Positions 36,321-43,870 of a DNA stretch of 64,000 bases are shown piece by piece (within the stretch, counting starts at the first letter, position 1; each line of letters starts with the position of its first letter). The notes below the pieces were generated by a model that saw only the letters and a list, made by a program, of their open reading frames with translations, was not told the DNA's origin and ran no database searches. The position numbers and the translations under genes were made by a program. The DNA comes from Brevundimonas sp. LM2 (lineage in GTDB: Bacteria; Pseudomonadota; Alphaproteobacteria; Caulobacterales; Caulobacteraceae). The stretch is taken from positions 3,142,501-3,206,500 of the forward strand of contig NZ_CP019508.1 of NCBI RefSeq assembly GCF_002002865.1, given 5' to 3'.

Positions 36321-36986
36321 TCAGGCCAGGAACCAGCCGCGCGGATCGCGGACCGGTCGTCCGGCCTTCAGGGCCATAACGCCGCTGGTCCCGCGAAGGA
36401 TCAACCAAACCGCCACGATGAACAGGACGAAGACGCCCAGGCCGACGGCGATCAGGATCCCGCCCAGGGCGGCAGCGACCCCGCCGGCCCACAGGGTCCG
36501 CTGCTGGAACACGAAATGGCTGGCGGCCACCGGATGGTCCGGGCCGGCGCGCCCGGTGACGGCCAGCAGGGCGACCAGGGCCGAGACTCCCAGCGTGGGG
36601 ACCGCGAACAGGATCAGGGCATAGACGGCATAGAGGCCGGTGGCGTCCCCGACGTCGCCCGGGGCCTGGGGCGCTCGACCGCTCCGGGTCGAGGCCTTGA
36701 CCGGGCTTTCGGTCGCCCAGGCCTGCGCCGTCGTGGCATGGACCGAAGCCGCCTGGACGGCCGGCGCGTCGGCCGGCGCGGGCGGCGGCTGCATCTGCGG
36801 CGACGCCACGACCGGCTTGGGAACGATCGCTTCGACCACGGGTGCCTCTGGGGCGGGAGGCTCAGAGGGGGGCATGGCGCGCGACCGCCCCTGCAGCCGG
36901 GCCGCCGACGAGAAGCCGATCAGGTCGTCATGATCGACGTCGGGTTCGGTCGGCGGGAGCGTGGTCGGATCGCCGGGTTCGGCCAT
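36321..36986 (-). CDS. membrane protein with Pro/Ala-rich cytoplasmic head, DUF4870-like
   Basis: A 221-residue protein in two parts. The first 120 residues are disordered-looking and rich in Pro, Ala and acidic residues (PPSEPPAPEAPVVEAIVPKP). The remainder is a DUF4870-like membrane domain with about three hydrophobic segments (YAVYALILFAVPTLGVSALV; AGGVAAALGGILIAVGLGVF) and a short basic C-terminus. The ATG at 36986 has AGGA upstream. It shares domain type and orientation with the next gene, suggesting duplication. No function can be assigned. Confidence 0.72.
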   Translation of the reverse strand: MAEPGDPTTLPPTEPDVDHDDLIGFSSAARLQGRSRAMPPSEPPAPEAPVVEAIVPKPVVASPQMQPPPAPADAPAVQAASVHATTAQAWATESPVKASTRSGRAPQAPGDVGDATGLYAVYALILFAVPTLGVSALVALLAVTGRAGPDHPVAASHFVFQQRTLWAGGVAAALGGILIAVGLGVFVLFIVAVWLILRGTSGVMALKAGRPVRDPRGWFLA

Positions 36987-37046
36987 CGAAATCCTCGGGA
37001 ACAGTTGCGGCGACAATGGCGGTCCGCCCGGCGCGAGGCAACCCGC

Positions 37047-37565
37047 TCAGAGGTCGTTGATGCTCATGTCGGGCCGGTCCATCCACGACCCGGCCGCCCA
37101 GCCGCGCTCGGCCGGGCTCAGATGCTCGCCCACCACGATGGTATTGGTCGGTGTCTCCTCCAGCGCCAGCTCGACGCAGCGATACGGCGAGCCGTCGTCG
37201 GCGAGGAGGGCGTCCAGCTTGCGCCGCAGGGCGATGGCGAAGGCCTCGGTCGTGGGGTCGCCCTGGAACACCATCAGCTGGCCCAGCCGGTGCGGCTCAT
37301 GCGTGCGGAACCAGTCGAGCAGGGGATCGGCCGACCCGAGCTGAAAGGCGTGATCCACCGCCCCGTCGATGAACCGGTGCCAGCGGGTCTTCAGGCTCTC
37401 GAACGAGGCGACGTAGTTGGAGCCGCCGAAATCGATCGCCGCGTCCGTCGCCAGGGTGATGGTGACGAACTCATTGTGCCCGTGCGGCACGGCGCAACGC
37501 GACCCCGCGTCCGCCAGCAGACGGTGGGCCATCGAAAATCGGCGGGTGAAGCGAACCTGGGGCAT
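37047..37565 (-). CDS. 6-pyruvoyl-tetrahydropterin synthase / QueD family protein
   Basis: Zinc enzyme of the T-fold PTPS/QueD family, 172 residues, longer than E. coli QueD (about 120). The zinc His are visible in FSMAHRLL (His14) and the CAVPHGHN motif (Cys-x3-His-Gly-His, with the catalytic Cys typical of QueD). DHAFQLG stands where most family members have a DHxxLN pattern. LEETPTN carries the conserved Glu. It could make the queuosine precursor 6-carboxytetrahydropterin or act in another pterin pathway. The adjacent folB and a pteridine-reductase-like SDR suggest a pterin theme, and no queC/queE is in view. Confidence 0.8.
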   Translation of the reverse strand: MPQVRFTRRFSMAHRLLADAGSRCAVPHGHNEFVTITLATDAAIDFGGSNYVASFESLKTRWHRFIDGAVDHAFQLGSADPLLDWFRTHEPHRLGQLMVFQGDPTTEAFAIALRRKLDALLADDGSPYRCVELALEETPTNTIVVGEHLSPAERGWAAGSWMDRPDMSINDL

Positions 37566-37617
37566 GGAAGGGCGCTATGTCGTGCCAAAGCCCCGCGAAC
37601 GCAAGGTTCAGGCTGGA

Positions 37618-38001
37618 TCAGCGACGATAGCGCAGTTCGCATCCGGCCCCGGCGGCGGCCTCCAGCGCTCCGGGCTTGTCGACACGCACGGTCACGGCCA
37701 GGACGCGGGGATCGGTCAGACAGTCCAGGGCCAGCCGCTCGGCGAAGGTCTCCACCAGCCCCACATGGCCCTCGGCGACGATGCGGCGGCAGGCGGCGGC
37801 GACGCTCTCATAGTTCACCGTATCGGCCAGGCCGTGCACCTCGGCCGGCCCCAGATCCAGGCTCACGTCGATCAGCAGGGTCTGCAGCCGGCCGTGTTCG
37901 TGGTCATAGACGCCGATGCCCGCCTCGACGATCAGGCCCTGGACGAAGATGGTCAGGCTTTCGCGCACCGGCGCGGTTGGGGACGGGGTAAGCAGGGACA
38001 C
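37618..38001 (-). CDS. folB: dihydroneopterin aldolase
   Basis: Folate-pathway T-fold enzyme of 127 residues that cleaves dihydroneopterin to 6-hydroxymethyl-dihydropterin. The GTG at 38001 is chosen because it lies 2 nt after the SDR stop and gives the usual length. Motifs include QGLIVEAGIGVYDHE, DTVNYESVAAACRRIV, HVGLVETFAERLA with the conserved Glu, and VTVRVDKPGALEAA. Translation is probably coupled to the SDR gene upstream. Confidence 0.9.
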   Translation of the reverse strand: MSLLTPSPTAPVRESLTIFVQGLIVEAGIGVYDHEHGRLQTLLIDVSLDLGPAEVHGLADTVNYESVAAACRRIVAEGHVGLVETFAERLALDCLTDPRVLAVTVRVDKPGALEAAAGAGCELRYRR

Positions 38002-38003
38002 GG

Positions 38004-38762
38004 TCAGGCCTCGGGGTCGATGTCGGGGGTCTGCCACGCCAGATGCTGGCCGCCGTCGACGGCGATCATCTGGCCCGTGACCGAGCGGGCCGCGACGAGA
38101 TACAGGACGGCCGCCGCGATGTCGTCGGGGGAGGCCCCGTGGCCCAGGGGCACGGCGGCGGCCTCGGCCTCGAACTCGGCGGCGGTCTGGTGGATGGATT
38201 TCAGCGTCGGACCGGGGCCGACGCCATTGACGCGGATGCGCGGGGCCAGGGCCTGGGCCAGGGTCCGCGTCGCCCACCACAGGCCGTTGCGCGACAGGGC
38301 ATAGGAGACGAAGCGCGGATCGGGCTTCAGCACCCGCTGGTCCAGCAGGTTGACGATGGCGGCCCCGTCGGGCGCCTGGGCGGCGAAGGCCTCGGACAGC
38401 ACCAGCGGCGCGCGCAGATTGGTCTCCAGATGCCGGTCCCAGGTCTCGCGCGACAGGCCTCCGACCCGGTCGTCCTCGAACACCGAGGCGTTGTTGACCA
38501 GAACCGACAGCGGCCCCAGGGCGGCGACGGCGGCAGGGATCAGGGCACGGACCGCCGCCTCGTCCGTCAGGTCGGCCAAGACGACGGCGGCGCGACGGCC
38601 CAGGGCGCGCACCTCGGCCGCGAGGGCCTCGGCGTCGTCGATGGAGTCGCGGTGATGGATGGCGACGTCATGGCCGCGTCGGGCCAGGGCCAGCACGATG
38701 GTGCGGCCGATGCGGCGCGCCGCCCCGGTGACCAGGGCCGCGCCAAGCGGGGTGTCAGTCAA
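38004..38762 (-). CDS. SDR pteridine-reductase-like protein (FolM-type) with Lys-to-Arg change
   Basis: Short-chain dehydrogenase of 252 residues from a TTG at 38762 that overlaps the stop of a 26-residue upstream gene. The frame stays open further upstream but reads the microprotein out of frame. It has VTGAARRIGRTIVLALARRG and NNASVFE. The active site resembles pteridine reductases: NLLDQRV supplies Asp in place of Ser, and Tyr lies in SYALSRNGLW. The position of the catalytic Lys (YxxxK) is Arg here. The position directly before folB supports dihydrobiopterin/dihydromonapterin reduction. Activity with the Arg is uncertain. Confidence 0.84.
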   Translation of the reverse strand: MTDTPLGAALVTGAARRIGRTIVLALARRGHDVAIHHRDSIDDAEALAAEVRALGRRAAVVLADLTDEAAVRALIPAAVAALGPLSVLVNNASVFEDDRVGGLSRETWDRHLETNLRAPLVLSEAFAAQAPDGAAIVNLLDQRVLKPDPRFVSYALSRNGLWWATRTLAQALAPRIRVNGVGPGPTLKSIHQTAAEFEAEAAAVPLGHGASPDDIAAAVLYLVAARSVTGQMIAVDGGQHLAWQTPDIDPEA

Positions 38763-38835
38763 CCCGGCCGAACTCGAACGCGTTGATCGCGGCGAGGACG
38801 ACGACGAAACCGATGATGATGCCGAGCGCGAGCAT
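38755..38835 (-). CDS. 26-residue single-membrane-segment microprotein
   Basis: A short frame beginning MLALGIIIGFVVVLAA and ending in a soluble GRVD tail, with one strong hydrophobic helix. An AGGAGAG ribosome-binding site lies 6-7 nt upstream of the ATG, better than at most starts in this window. The stop overlaps the TTG start of the pteridine-reductase-like gene by 8 nt, so it may drive coupled translation of SDR-folB. It is too short for routine gene callers. No function is known. Confidence 0.7.
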   Translation of the reverse strand: MLALGIIIGFVVVLAAINAFEFGRVD

Positions 38836-39021
38836 GGAACTCTCCTGTTCAGGGGCTGCAATAGAGCGGGCGGGGCGGAGGTTCAAGACGGCAGACAGCC
38901 CGAGCCGTCAGGCAGGCTCCGGCATTCCCCTGCCCTCACCGGGATGGCGACCCGCGCACCGGGGCAGCATCAGAATCAGAGGTTTGTCATGTGAAGGCCT
39001 GCCGCCCTACCCTGACGCGGT

Positions 39022-39345
39022 TCACGCGCGAGCGATCAGAGGCCACGTCAGGGCAAAACAGGCGACCGGCCAGGCGGCAGCAACCATCGCGGCCCAATAG
39101 CGGCGTCGGGCACGCAGCACCCAGGCCAGAACGGGGCTAATCACCAGCCCTAGATAGCCGAGAGTCACAGTCCAATACCGGCCCGCTGAAATCTCGCCGT
39201 TCTGGAATGCGTCTTGGGCGAAAAGCACGGCCAGACTGCCCACAGACACTCCGCCAACCGCGAGAAGGGTCGACAATCCCAACCAGAGCGTGGCCACTTC
39301 GCGATAGTTCGCAGGATCGCGCAGCGTCTGGAATACGGCAGGCAT
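39022..39345 (-). CDS. small hypothetical membrane protein
   Basis: A 107-residue protein beginning MPAVFQTLRDPANYREVA with three hydrophobic segments (about 18-42, 58-78 and 85-103) and basic residues between the second and third (RARRRYW). I do not recognise the family. The start at 39345 is chosen because 49 nt then separate it from the divergent Nudix gene; upstream in-frame codons would overlap that gene. The 186 nt between this gene and the microprotein at 38835 contain no feature I can support. Confidence 0.6.
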   Translation of the reverse strand: MPAVFQTLRDPANYREVATLWLGLSTLLAVGGVSVGSLAVLFAQDAFQNGEISAGRYWTVTLGYLGLVISPVLAWVLRARRRYWAAMVAAAWPVACFALTWPLIARA

Positions 39346-39394
39346 GGCGGACTCCGAATGGCCAAGAGGCGACGACCGCGATACACGGAATCTC

Positions 39395-39865
39395 ATGGCC
39401 TGGCGCACCCGAATCGAGCCGTTCACCCGGCCGCTGTTCTTCGCTGTCTCGCGGGCGACCCGGGGCATGACGCTCGGCGTTCGGGCCGTGGCGGTCGACG
39501 ATCGGGGCCGGGTCATGCTGGTCAAACACACCTATCTGGCAGGCTGGTGGCTGCCCGGGGGCGGGGTGGATCGGGGGGAGACCTGTCTGGACGCCGCCGC
39601 GCGCGAGCTGTTCGAGGAGACGGGGCTGACGGCCATCGCTCCGGGGCGGCTGGTGTCGCTGCATTCCAATGAGCGGTTCTTCCCGGGCGATCACGTCGCC
39701 GTCTATCGCTTCGACGCCTTCACCCCCGGTGAACTGACCCACCACGGCGAGATCGCCGAGACCGGCTGGTTCGATCCCCTGGACCTGCCCGCCGACGCCC
39801 ACCGCTCGACCGTCGCGCGGCTGGCCGAGATTTTCGGCGGGGCGCCGGTCGATCCCAACTGGTAG
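39395..39865 (+). CDS. Nudix hydrolase
   Basis: A 156-residue Nudix-fold pyrophosphohydrolase. The Nudix box GGGVDRGETCLDAAARELFEETGL is complete, matching G-x5-E-x7-R-E-x2-E-E-x-G with the metal-binding glutamates. The preceding WWLPGGG and the following VAVYRFDAF are typical of the family. The ATG at 39395 is preferred over an upstream one that would overlap the divergent gene. Substrate specificity is unknown. It is followed 9 nt later by the YdcZ-like gene. Confidence 0.9.
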   Translation: MAWRTRIEPFTRPLFFAVSRATRGMTLGVRAVAVDDRGRVMLVKHTYLAGWWLPGGGVDRGETCLDAAARELFEETGLTAIAPGRLVSLHSNERFFPGDHVAVYRFDAFTPGELTHHGEIAETGWFDPLDLPADAHRSTVARLAEIFGGAPVDPNW

Positions 39866-39874
39866 AGACCCGCC

Positions 39875-40324
39875 ATGAATTTCGCCCCCTATCTCGCCAT
39901 GCTGGCCGTCGTCCTGGCGGGCGGGGCCACCGCGCTTCAGGCCCCGACCAATGCGCGGCTGGCCCAGGCCGTGGCCAGCCCGGTCAACGCCGCCTTCATC
40001 AGCTTCGCGGTCGGCACGGCGGCGCTGGGGATCCTGGCCGCCGTCCTGCACACCCGGCCCGACATGGTGGCGACCAAGGGCCTGCCCCCCTATGCCTGGT
40101 TCGGGGGGCTGTACGGCGCGATCTTCGTGGTCGCAGCGGCCTGGGCCGTGCCCCGGCTGGGCGTGGCCACGACCATCACCCTGATGGTGGCGGGCCAGCT
40201 GCTGCTCAGCCTGGTGCTCGACCATTTCGGGGCCCTGGGCGTGCCGCCGAACCCGATCAGCCTGACCCGGATCGCCGGCGTCGCCCTGGTCGTCGGCGGC
40301 GTCCTGCTGGTCCGGCGGGGCTGA
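39875..40324 (+). CDS. DMT-superfamily membrane protein (YdcZ/DUF606 family)
   Basis: A 149-residue membrane protein with five hydrophobic segments, the half-size DMT architecture of DUF606. It has the N-terminal motif GGATALQAPTNARLAQAV, FISFAVGTAAL, and the C-terminal AGQLLLSLVLDHFGALGVP followed by RIAGVALVVGGVLLVRRG. It probably works as a dimer or pair in the inner membrane; the substrate is unknown. It lies between Nudix and ubiA in a tightly spaced plus-strand series. Confidence 0.85.
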   Translation: MNFAPYLAMLAVVLAGGATALQAPTNARLAQAVASPVNAAFISFAVGTAALGILAAVLHTRPDMVATKGLPPYAWFGGLYGAIFVVAAAWAVPRLGVATTITLMVAGQLLLSLVLDHFGALGVPPNPISLTRIAGVALVVGGVLLVRRG

Positions 40325-40329
40325 GCCGG

Positions 40330-41259
40330 ATGTCCGCCCCGCTGCCCGACGCCGGCCGCAACTGGGTCGACGCCCGCGCGCCCGAAGGCCTGAAGCCCTG
40401 GCTGAAGCTGGGCCGGTTCGACCGGCCGATCGGCATCTGGCTGCTGCTGCTGCCCGGCTGGCAGGGCATCACCCTGGTTCTGGCCGCCGATCGTCGCCTG
40501 CCCGGCCTGTACGACCTGTGGCTGTTCGTCGGCTTCGGGATCGGGGCCTGCCTGATGCGGGCGGCGGGCTGCGCCTTCAACGACATCGTCGATCGCGACA
40601 TCGACGCCCAGGTCGCCCGCACCGCCCAGCGGCCGATCCCGTCCGGCCGGATCCGTGTCAAACAGGCGTGGGCCTTCGTGGTCGGCTGCAGCCTCATTAG
40701 CCTGCTCATTCTGCTGACCCTGAACCTGACGGCGATCCTGCTGGGGGTCGGGTCCCTGGCCCTGGTGGCCGCCTATCCCTTCATGAAGCGGATCACCTGG
40801 TGGCCCCAGGCCTGGCTGGGCCTGACCTTCAACTGGGGGGCCCTGATGGGGTTCGCGGCGGTGAGCGGTCAGGTGACGCCCGCCGCTACGCTTCTCTACC
40901 TCGGCGGCGTGTTCTGGACGCTGGGCTACGACACCATCTACGCCCTGCAGGACCTCGAGGACGACGCCATGGTGGGGGTCAGGTCCACCGCCCGCCGGCT
41001 GGGCAAGGACGTCCAGCGCGGCGTCGCCGTCTTCTATGCCCTGGCTCTCGGCCTCGCCGCAGCGGCCGGGTTCGCGGCCGGGCTGGCCGCGCCATTCTTC
41101 CTCGTCCTGATCGCCTATGCCGCCCACCTGGCCTGGCAGGCGCGCACCCTGCGGCCCGAGGACGGGGCCCTGGCCCTGCGCCTGTTCCGGTCGAACCGGG
41201 AGGCGGGGCTGATCCTGCTGGCGGCCATCGCCCTGGGCGGGGTAACGTCGCCGCTCTAG
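40330..41259 (+). CDS. ubiA: 4-hydroxybenzoate polyprenyltransferase
   Basis: Integral membrane prenyltransferase that attaches the polyprenyl tail to 4-hydroxybenzoate in ubiquinone synthesis, 309 residues with about eight or nine hydrophobic segments. Both Asp-rich motifs are present: CAFNDIVDRDIDAQVARTAQRPIPSG and GYDTIYALQDLEDDAMVGVRSTA, which bind Mg-prenyl diphosphate. LGRFDRPIGIWLLLLPGWQG near the start is characteristic. It begins 6 nt after the preceding gene. Confidence 0.95.
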   Translation: MSAPLPDAGRNWVDARAPEGLKPWLKLGRFDRPIGIWLLLLPGWQGITLVLAADRRLPGLYDLWLFVGFGIGACLMRAAGCAFNDIVDRDIDAQVARTAQRPIPSGRIRVKQAWAFVVGCSLISLLILLTLNLTAILLGVGSLALVAAYPFMKRITWWPQAWLGLTFNWGALMGFAAVSGQVTPAATLLYLGGVFWTLGYDTIYALQDLEDDAMVGVRSTARRLGKDVQRGVAVFYALALGLAAAAGFAAGLAAPFFLVLIAYAAHLAWQARTLRPEDGALALRLFRSNREAGLILLAAIALGGVTSPL

Positions 41260-41272
41260 ACTGGAGACCGCC

Positions 41273-42082
41273 ATGACCCCTTCCACCCGCGCCCTCGTTC
41301 TGAGCCTCGCCCTGGCGGCGACCCTGGCCGGGTGCAATCGGGACCGGCCCGCCGAGCCCGCCGGCCCGGCCCCCGCCCCCGGGGCCGCCGTGACCCCGGC
41401 CGCGGCCGCGCCGATGGCCTATGAGTCCAAGACCCCCTATGCCGAGGTCAGTCTGAAACTGCCGGCGGCGATCAAGACCCAGCCCGACCTGCACGCCGCC
41501 CTCTATGCCCGTTCGGTCGCCGACCTGCGCGCCTTCACCGAAGGGGCCCAGGCCGATCGCAGCGAGGCCGGAGGCGACGCCGGCCTGGGGCCCTATGCCA
41601 AGTCCATCGACATCGTGCCCGGGGCCGAGACCGGCAAGCTCTTCAGCCTGGTCCGCACCGACTACGAGAACACCGGCGGGGCCCATCCCAACTCGGCCTA
41701 CCGCTCGGTGCTGTGGGACAAGGCGCTTAAGCGCGAGATCACCGCCGCCGACCTGTTCGCCAAGGGGGCCAATCTGTCGTCGCTCGACGCCGCCCTGTGC
41801 GCCGCGGTGAATGTCGAAAAGAGGAAGCGCGACCCGGGGGCCCAGACCGTGGCTCTGACCGGCGGCGGGGACTGGACCTGCCCCCGCGCCGCCACCACGC
41901 CCTTCGTCCTGGCCCAGGGCGCGACGCCCGGCAAGGCGGGCGGGCTGGTCTTCCTGATCGGCCCCTATCTGGTCGGCCTTTATGCCGAGGGGGCCTATGA
42001 GGTGACCGTGCCGCAAAGCGCCTTCCGGTCCCTGCTCGCCCCCGCCTATGCCGACGAGTTCGGCGGCGCGCCCAAGGCCTGA
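41273..42082 (+). CDS. lipoprotein with DUF3298/DUF4163-like domain
   Basis: A 269-residue exported lipoprotein. The signal sequence ends LAGC, giving lipidated Cys21, and a Pro/Ala-rich linker follows. The main domain carries LFSLVRTDYENTGGAHPNSAYRSV, the signature of DUF3298/PdaC-like proteins, with WDKALKREITAADLF and GPYLVGLYAEGAYEVTVP. No catalytic motif is evident. The role is unknown; relatives are cell-envelope proteins. A CTGGAGACC ribosome-binding region precedes the ATG. Confidence 0.84.
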   Translation: MTPSTRALVLSLALAATLAGCNRDRPAEPAGPAPAPGAAVTPAAAAPMAYESKTPYAEVSLKLPAAIKTQPDLHAALYARSVADLRAFTEGAQADRSEAGGDAGLGPYAKSIDIVPGAETGKLFSLVRTDYENTGGAHPNSAYRSVLWDKALKREITAADLFAKGANLSSLDAALCAAVNVEKRKRDPGAQTVALTGGGDWTCPRAATTPFVLAQGATPGKAGGLVFLIGPYLVGLYAEGAYEVTVPQSAFRSLLAPAYADEFGGAPKA

Positions 42083-42128
42083 CGTCGGGGCTCGCCCCTT
42101 CGGGAGAGGGAGAGCCGCGAGCCGCGGC

Positions 42129-43070
42129 TCACTTCAGGAAGTCGTCCACCAGGGCGACGAACCGGTCCGGCTGGTCGGCCATGATGAAGTGACGGCTGCC
42201 GTCGACCCGGATCAGCGTCACCTCCGGCAAGCCGGCGTATTCCCGCGTCCACATCGCATCGGCGATGGCGGCCGGCGCGCCGCCGTCGGCATCGGAGGCA
42301 TAGAGGGCGGTCACCGGCGTGGTCATGGCGGCCAGACCCGGCCGGGCATCGGTGGTCATGACGTCGGTCAGGGCGGCGGCGACGGCGCGGCGGTCGCTGG
42401 CCATCGACCATTCGACCATGGTCTCGCGCATCGCCGGATCGCGCGTCAGGCCGACGGCCGCCTGGGCCTGTTGCGCGCGGAAGGCGGCGTCGTCGGACGC
42501 CAGCATTCCGGCGGCCATCCGGGCCGCGAACGGACGGGCGGACTCGGCCGTCGCGGTCGGGCCGAACAGGGCGCTGTAGAACGGCAGGGCGTCGACGATC
42601 ATCAGCCGCCCGACCCGCTCCGGGTGCTGCTGCGCCAGCAGCAGGCCCGACAGGCCGCCCATCGAATGGCCGATGACGGCGGGCCGATCCAGGCCCGCCT
42701 CGGCGACATAGCGCGCCAGTTCGTCGACCTCGGGCTGGACGAAGGGGCCGTCGCCGTGGTTCCAGGGCTCGCCCGCGAACCCGGCCAGCTGGACCAGATG
42801 CACCCGGTGGGTCGCGGCCAGCCGCGTGGCCAGCGGCCGCCAGACTTCGCTTGAGGACACCAGGCCGGGGATCAGGATGACGTCGGAGCCGGACCCGATC
42901 ACTTCGACCGACAGCCGGCCGGAGGTGAAGGGCGTGGCGGCCTGAACCGCATGCGCCGGTTCGGCCTTGGCCTGTTCGTTGGCGACCGTACAGGCCACCA
43001 CGACGGCGACGACGATCGGGAACCAGGCACGGGGGCGCCGGCACCGCAGCAAGGCAGTGGGAAACTTCAT
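42129..43070 (-). CDS. exported alpha/beta hydrolase
   Basis: A 313-residue serine hydrolase with an N-terminal signal or anchor (WFPIVVAVVVACTVANEQAKA). Motifs are ILIPGLVSSSEVW (oxyanion strand), VIGHSMGGLSGLLLAQQHPERV with the nucleophile Ser, LYASDADGG carrying a candidate acid, and DGSRHFIMADQPDRF with the catalytic His. It is probably periplasmic. The substrate is unknown. It lies downstream of the XRE regulator/membrane pair in the same direction and may share their transcript. Confidence 0.87.
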   Translation of the reverse strand: MKFPTALLRCRRPRAWFPIVVAVVVACTVANEQAKAEPAHAVQAATPFTSGRLSVEVIGSGSDVILIPGLVSSSEVWRPLATRLAATHRVHLVQLAGFAGEPWNHGDGPFVQPEVDELARYVAEAGLDRPAVIGHSMGGLSGLLLAQQHPERVGRLMIVDALPFYSALFGPTATAESARPFAARMAAGMLASDDAAFRAQQAQAAVGLTRDPAMRETMVEWSMASDRRAVAAALTDVMTTDARPGLAAMTTPVTALYASDADGGAPAAIADAMWTREYAGLPEVTLIRVDGSRHFIMADQPDRFVALVDDFLK

Positions 43071-43101
43071 CTCGATGTCCTTTGGATGGGCCTGACGAGT
43101 G

Positions 43102-43299
43102 TCAGGCGTGGGGGTTTTCGAAGATCGTCTCGACCGGCTGGCCGAACAGCACGGCGATCCGGTAGGCGAGGTCGAGGGAGGGGTCGTGCTTCTCGGTCTC
43201 CAGGGCGTTGACCGCCTGGCGCGAGACGCCCAGCGCCTGCCCCAGCTGCTCCTGGGTCCAGCCGCGTTCGACGCGGAGGGCTTTCAGTCCGTTCTTCAT
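43102..43299 (-). CDS. small XRE-family transcriptional regulator (YozG-like)
   Basis: A 65-residue protein that is almost entirely a helix-turn-helix: LKALRVERGWTQEQLGQALGVSRQAVNALETEK, then DPSLDLAYRIAVLFGQPVETIFEN. This is the compact form often paired with a small membrane protein. The ATG overlaps the stop of that membrane gene by 4 nt. It probably binds the palindrome just upstream of the pair (43711-43728) and regulates its own operon; this is inferred from arrangement. Confidence 0.9.
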   Translation of the reverse strand: MKNGLKALRVERGWTQEQLGQALGVSRQAVNALETEKHDPSLDLAYRIAVLFGQPVETIFENPHA

Positions 43300-43694
43300 C
43301 GGCTGCTGCGGATGAAGGGCGAAACGACCCCGTACATGCCGAAGAAGAGCGGGACGATCAGCCAGGTCTCAATATGTGGGGCCCCGGCGAAGCTCTCACC
43401 GAACCCCCAGAAGGCGGCGACCGCCAGCGTCAGTCCCGCCGCGACGATGAACTGTTTGGCCGTCACGCCCCGGACGAACTCGTCGCTTTCGCGCATGAAG
43501 GCGAGCACGGCCCAGATCTGGCCGATCACCGGCGCGGACACGGCCGCAGCCAGTACCCAGGCGGCCGGCTTGCCCATGACTTCGTCAAAAGCATCCGTGG
43601 TCATCATCGCCACGCAGATCGCAACATAGGGCACGGTGAACGCGATCGTGCGAAGTCTGTAGCGGCGCGCCGCTGTACTGCTGTCCCAAGCCAT
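43296..43694 (-). CDS. small membrane protein paired with XRE regulator
   Basis: A 132-residue protein with four hydrophobic segments (IAFTVPYVAICVAMM; AWVLAAAVSAPVIGQIWAV; FIVAAGLTLAVAAFWGF; TWLIVPLFFGMYGVV) and the family-like motif MRESDEFVRGV between the second and third. The ATG at 43694 is preferred because AGGAGG lies 7 nt upstream; an ATG five codons earlier would place that site inside the gene. Function is unknown. It is coupled to the XRE gene by a 4-nt overlap. Confidence 0.8.
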   Translation of the reverse strand: MAWDSSTAARRYRLRTIAFTVPYVAICVAMMTTDAFDEVMGKPAAWVLAAAVSAPVIGQIWAVLAFMRESDEFVRGVTAKQFIVAAGLTLAVAAFWGFGESFAGAPHIETWLIVPLFFGMYGVVSPFIRSSR

Positions 43695-43710
43695 GTCCGG
43701 CCTCCTCATT

Positions 43711-43728
43711 TGTAAGGCCTACCTTACA
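43711..43728. promoter_or_regulatory. candidate operator palindrome upstream of the membrane/XRE pair
   Basis: TGTAAGG-CCTA-CCTTACA forms a 7-bp inverted repeat with a 4-nt spacer, 16 nt upstream of the membrane gene start. That is a suitable position for an operator or for overlap with the promoter's -10 region. A second inverted repeat, ACCTGAC-TTT-GTCAGGT (43748-43764), lies a little further upstream toward the divergent ABC1-kinase gene. Binding by the XRE protein is inferred. Confidence 0.55.
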
Positions 43729-43870
43729 TCCACCATATGTCATGTCAACCTGACTTTGTCAGGTCAACGCGACATGCGGTGAGTGCACCCGGAAGGTCGG
43801 TGGAGACGGCTCGGAGGCCCGGCTGACATGCCGCATTCCGGTCGACCGTCTGACGGCCCATCTCTGCCGC

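Noticed and set aside
42090..42127. Short C/G-rich sequence between the DUF3298-like lipoprotein and the hydrolase as another full REP composite.
   Set aside because: It has only degenerate half-similarity to the palindromes and no second unit, so it was not listed as an element.
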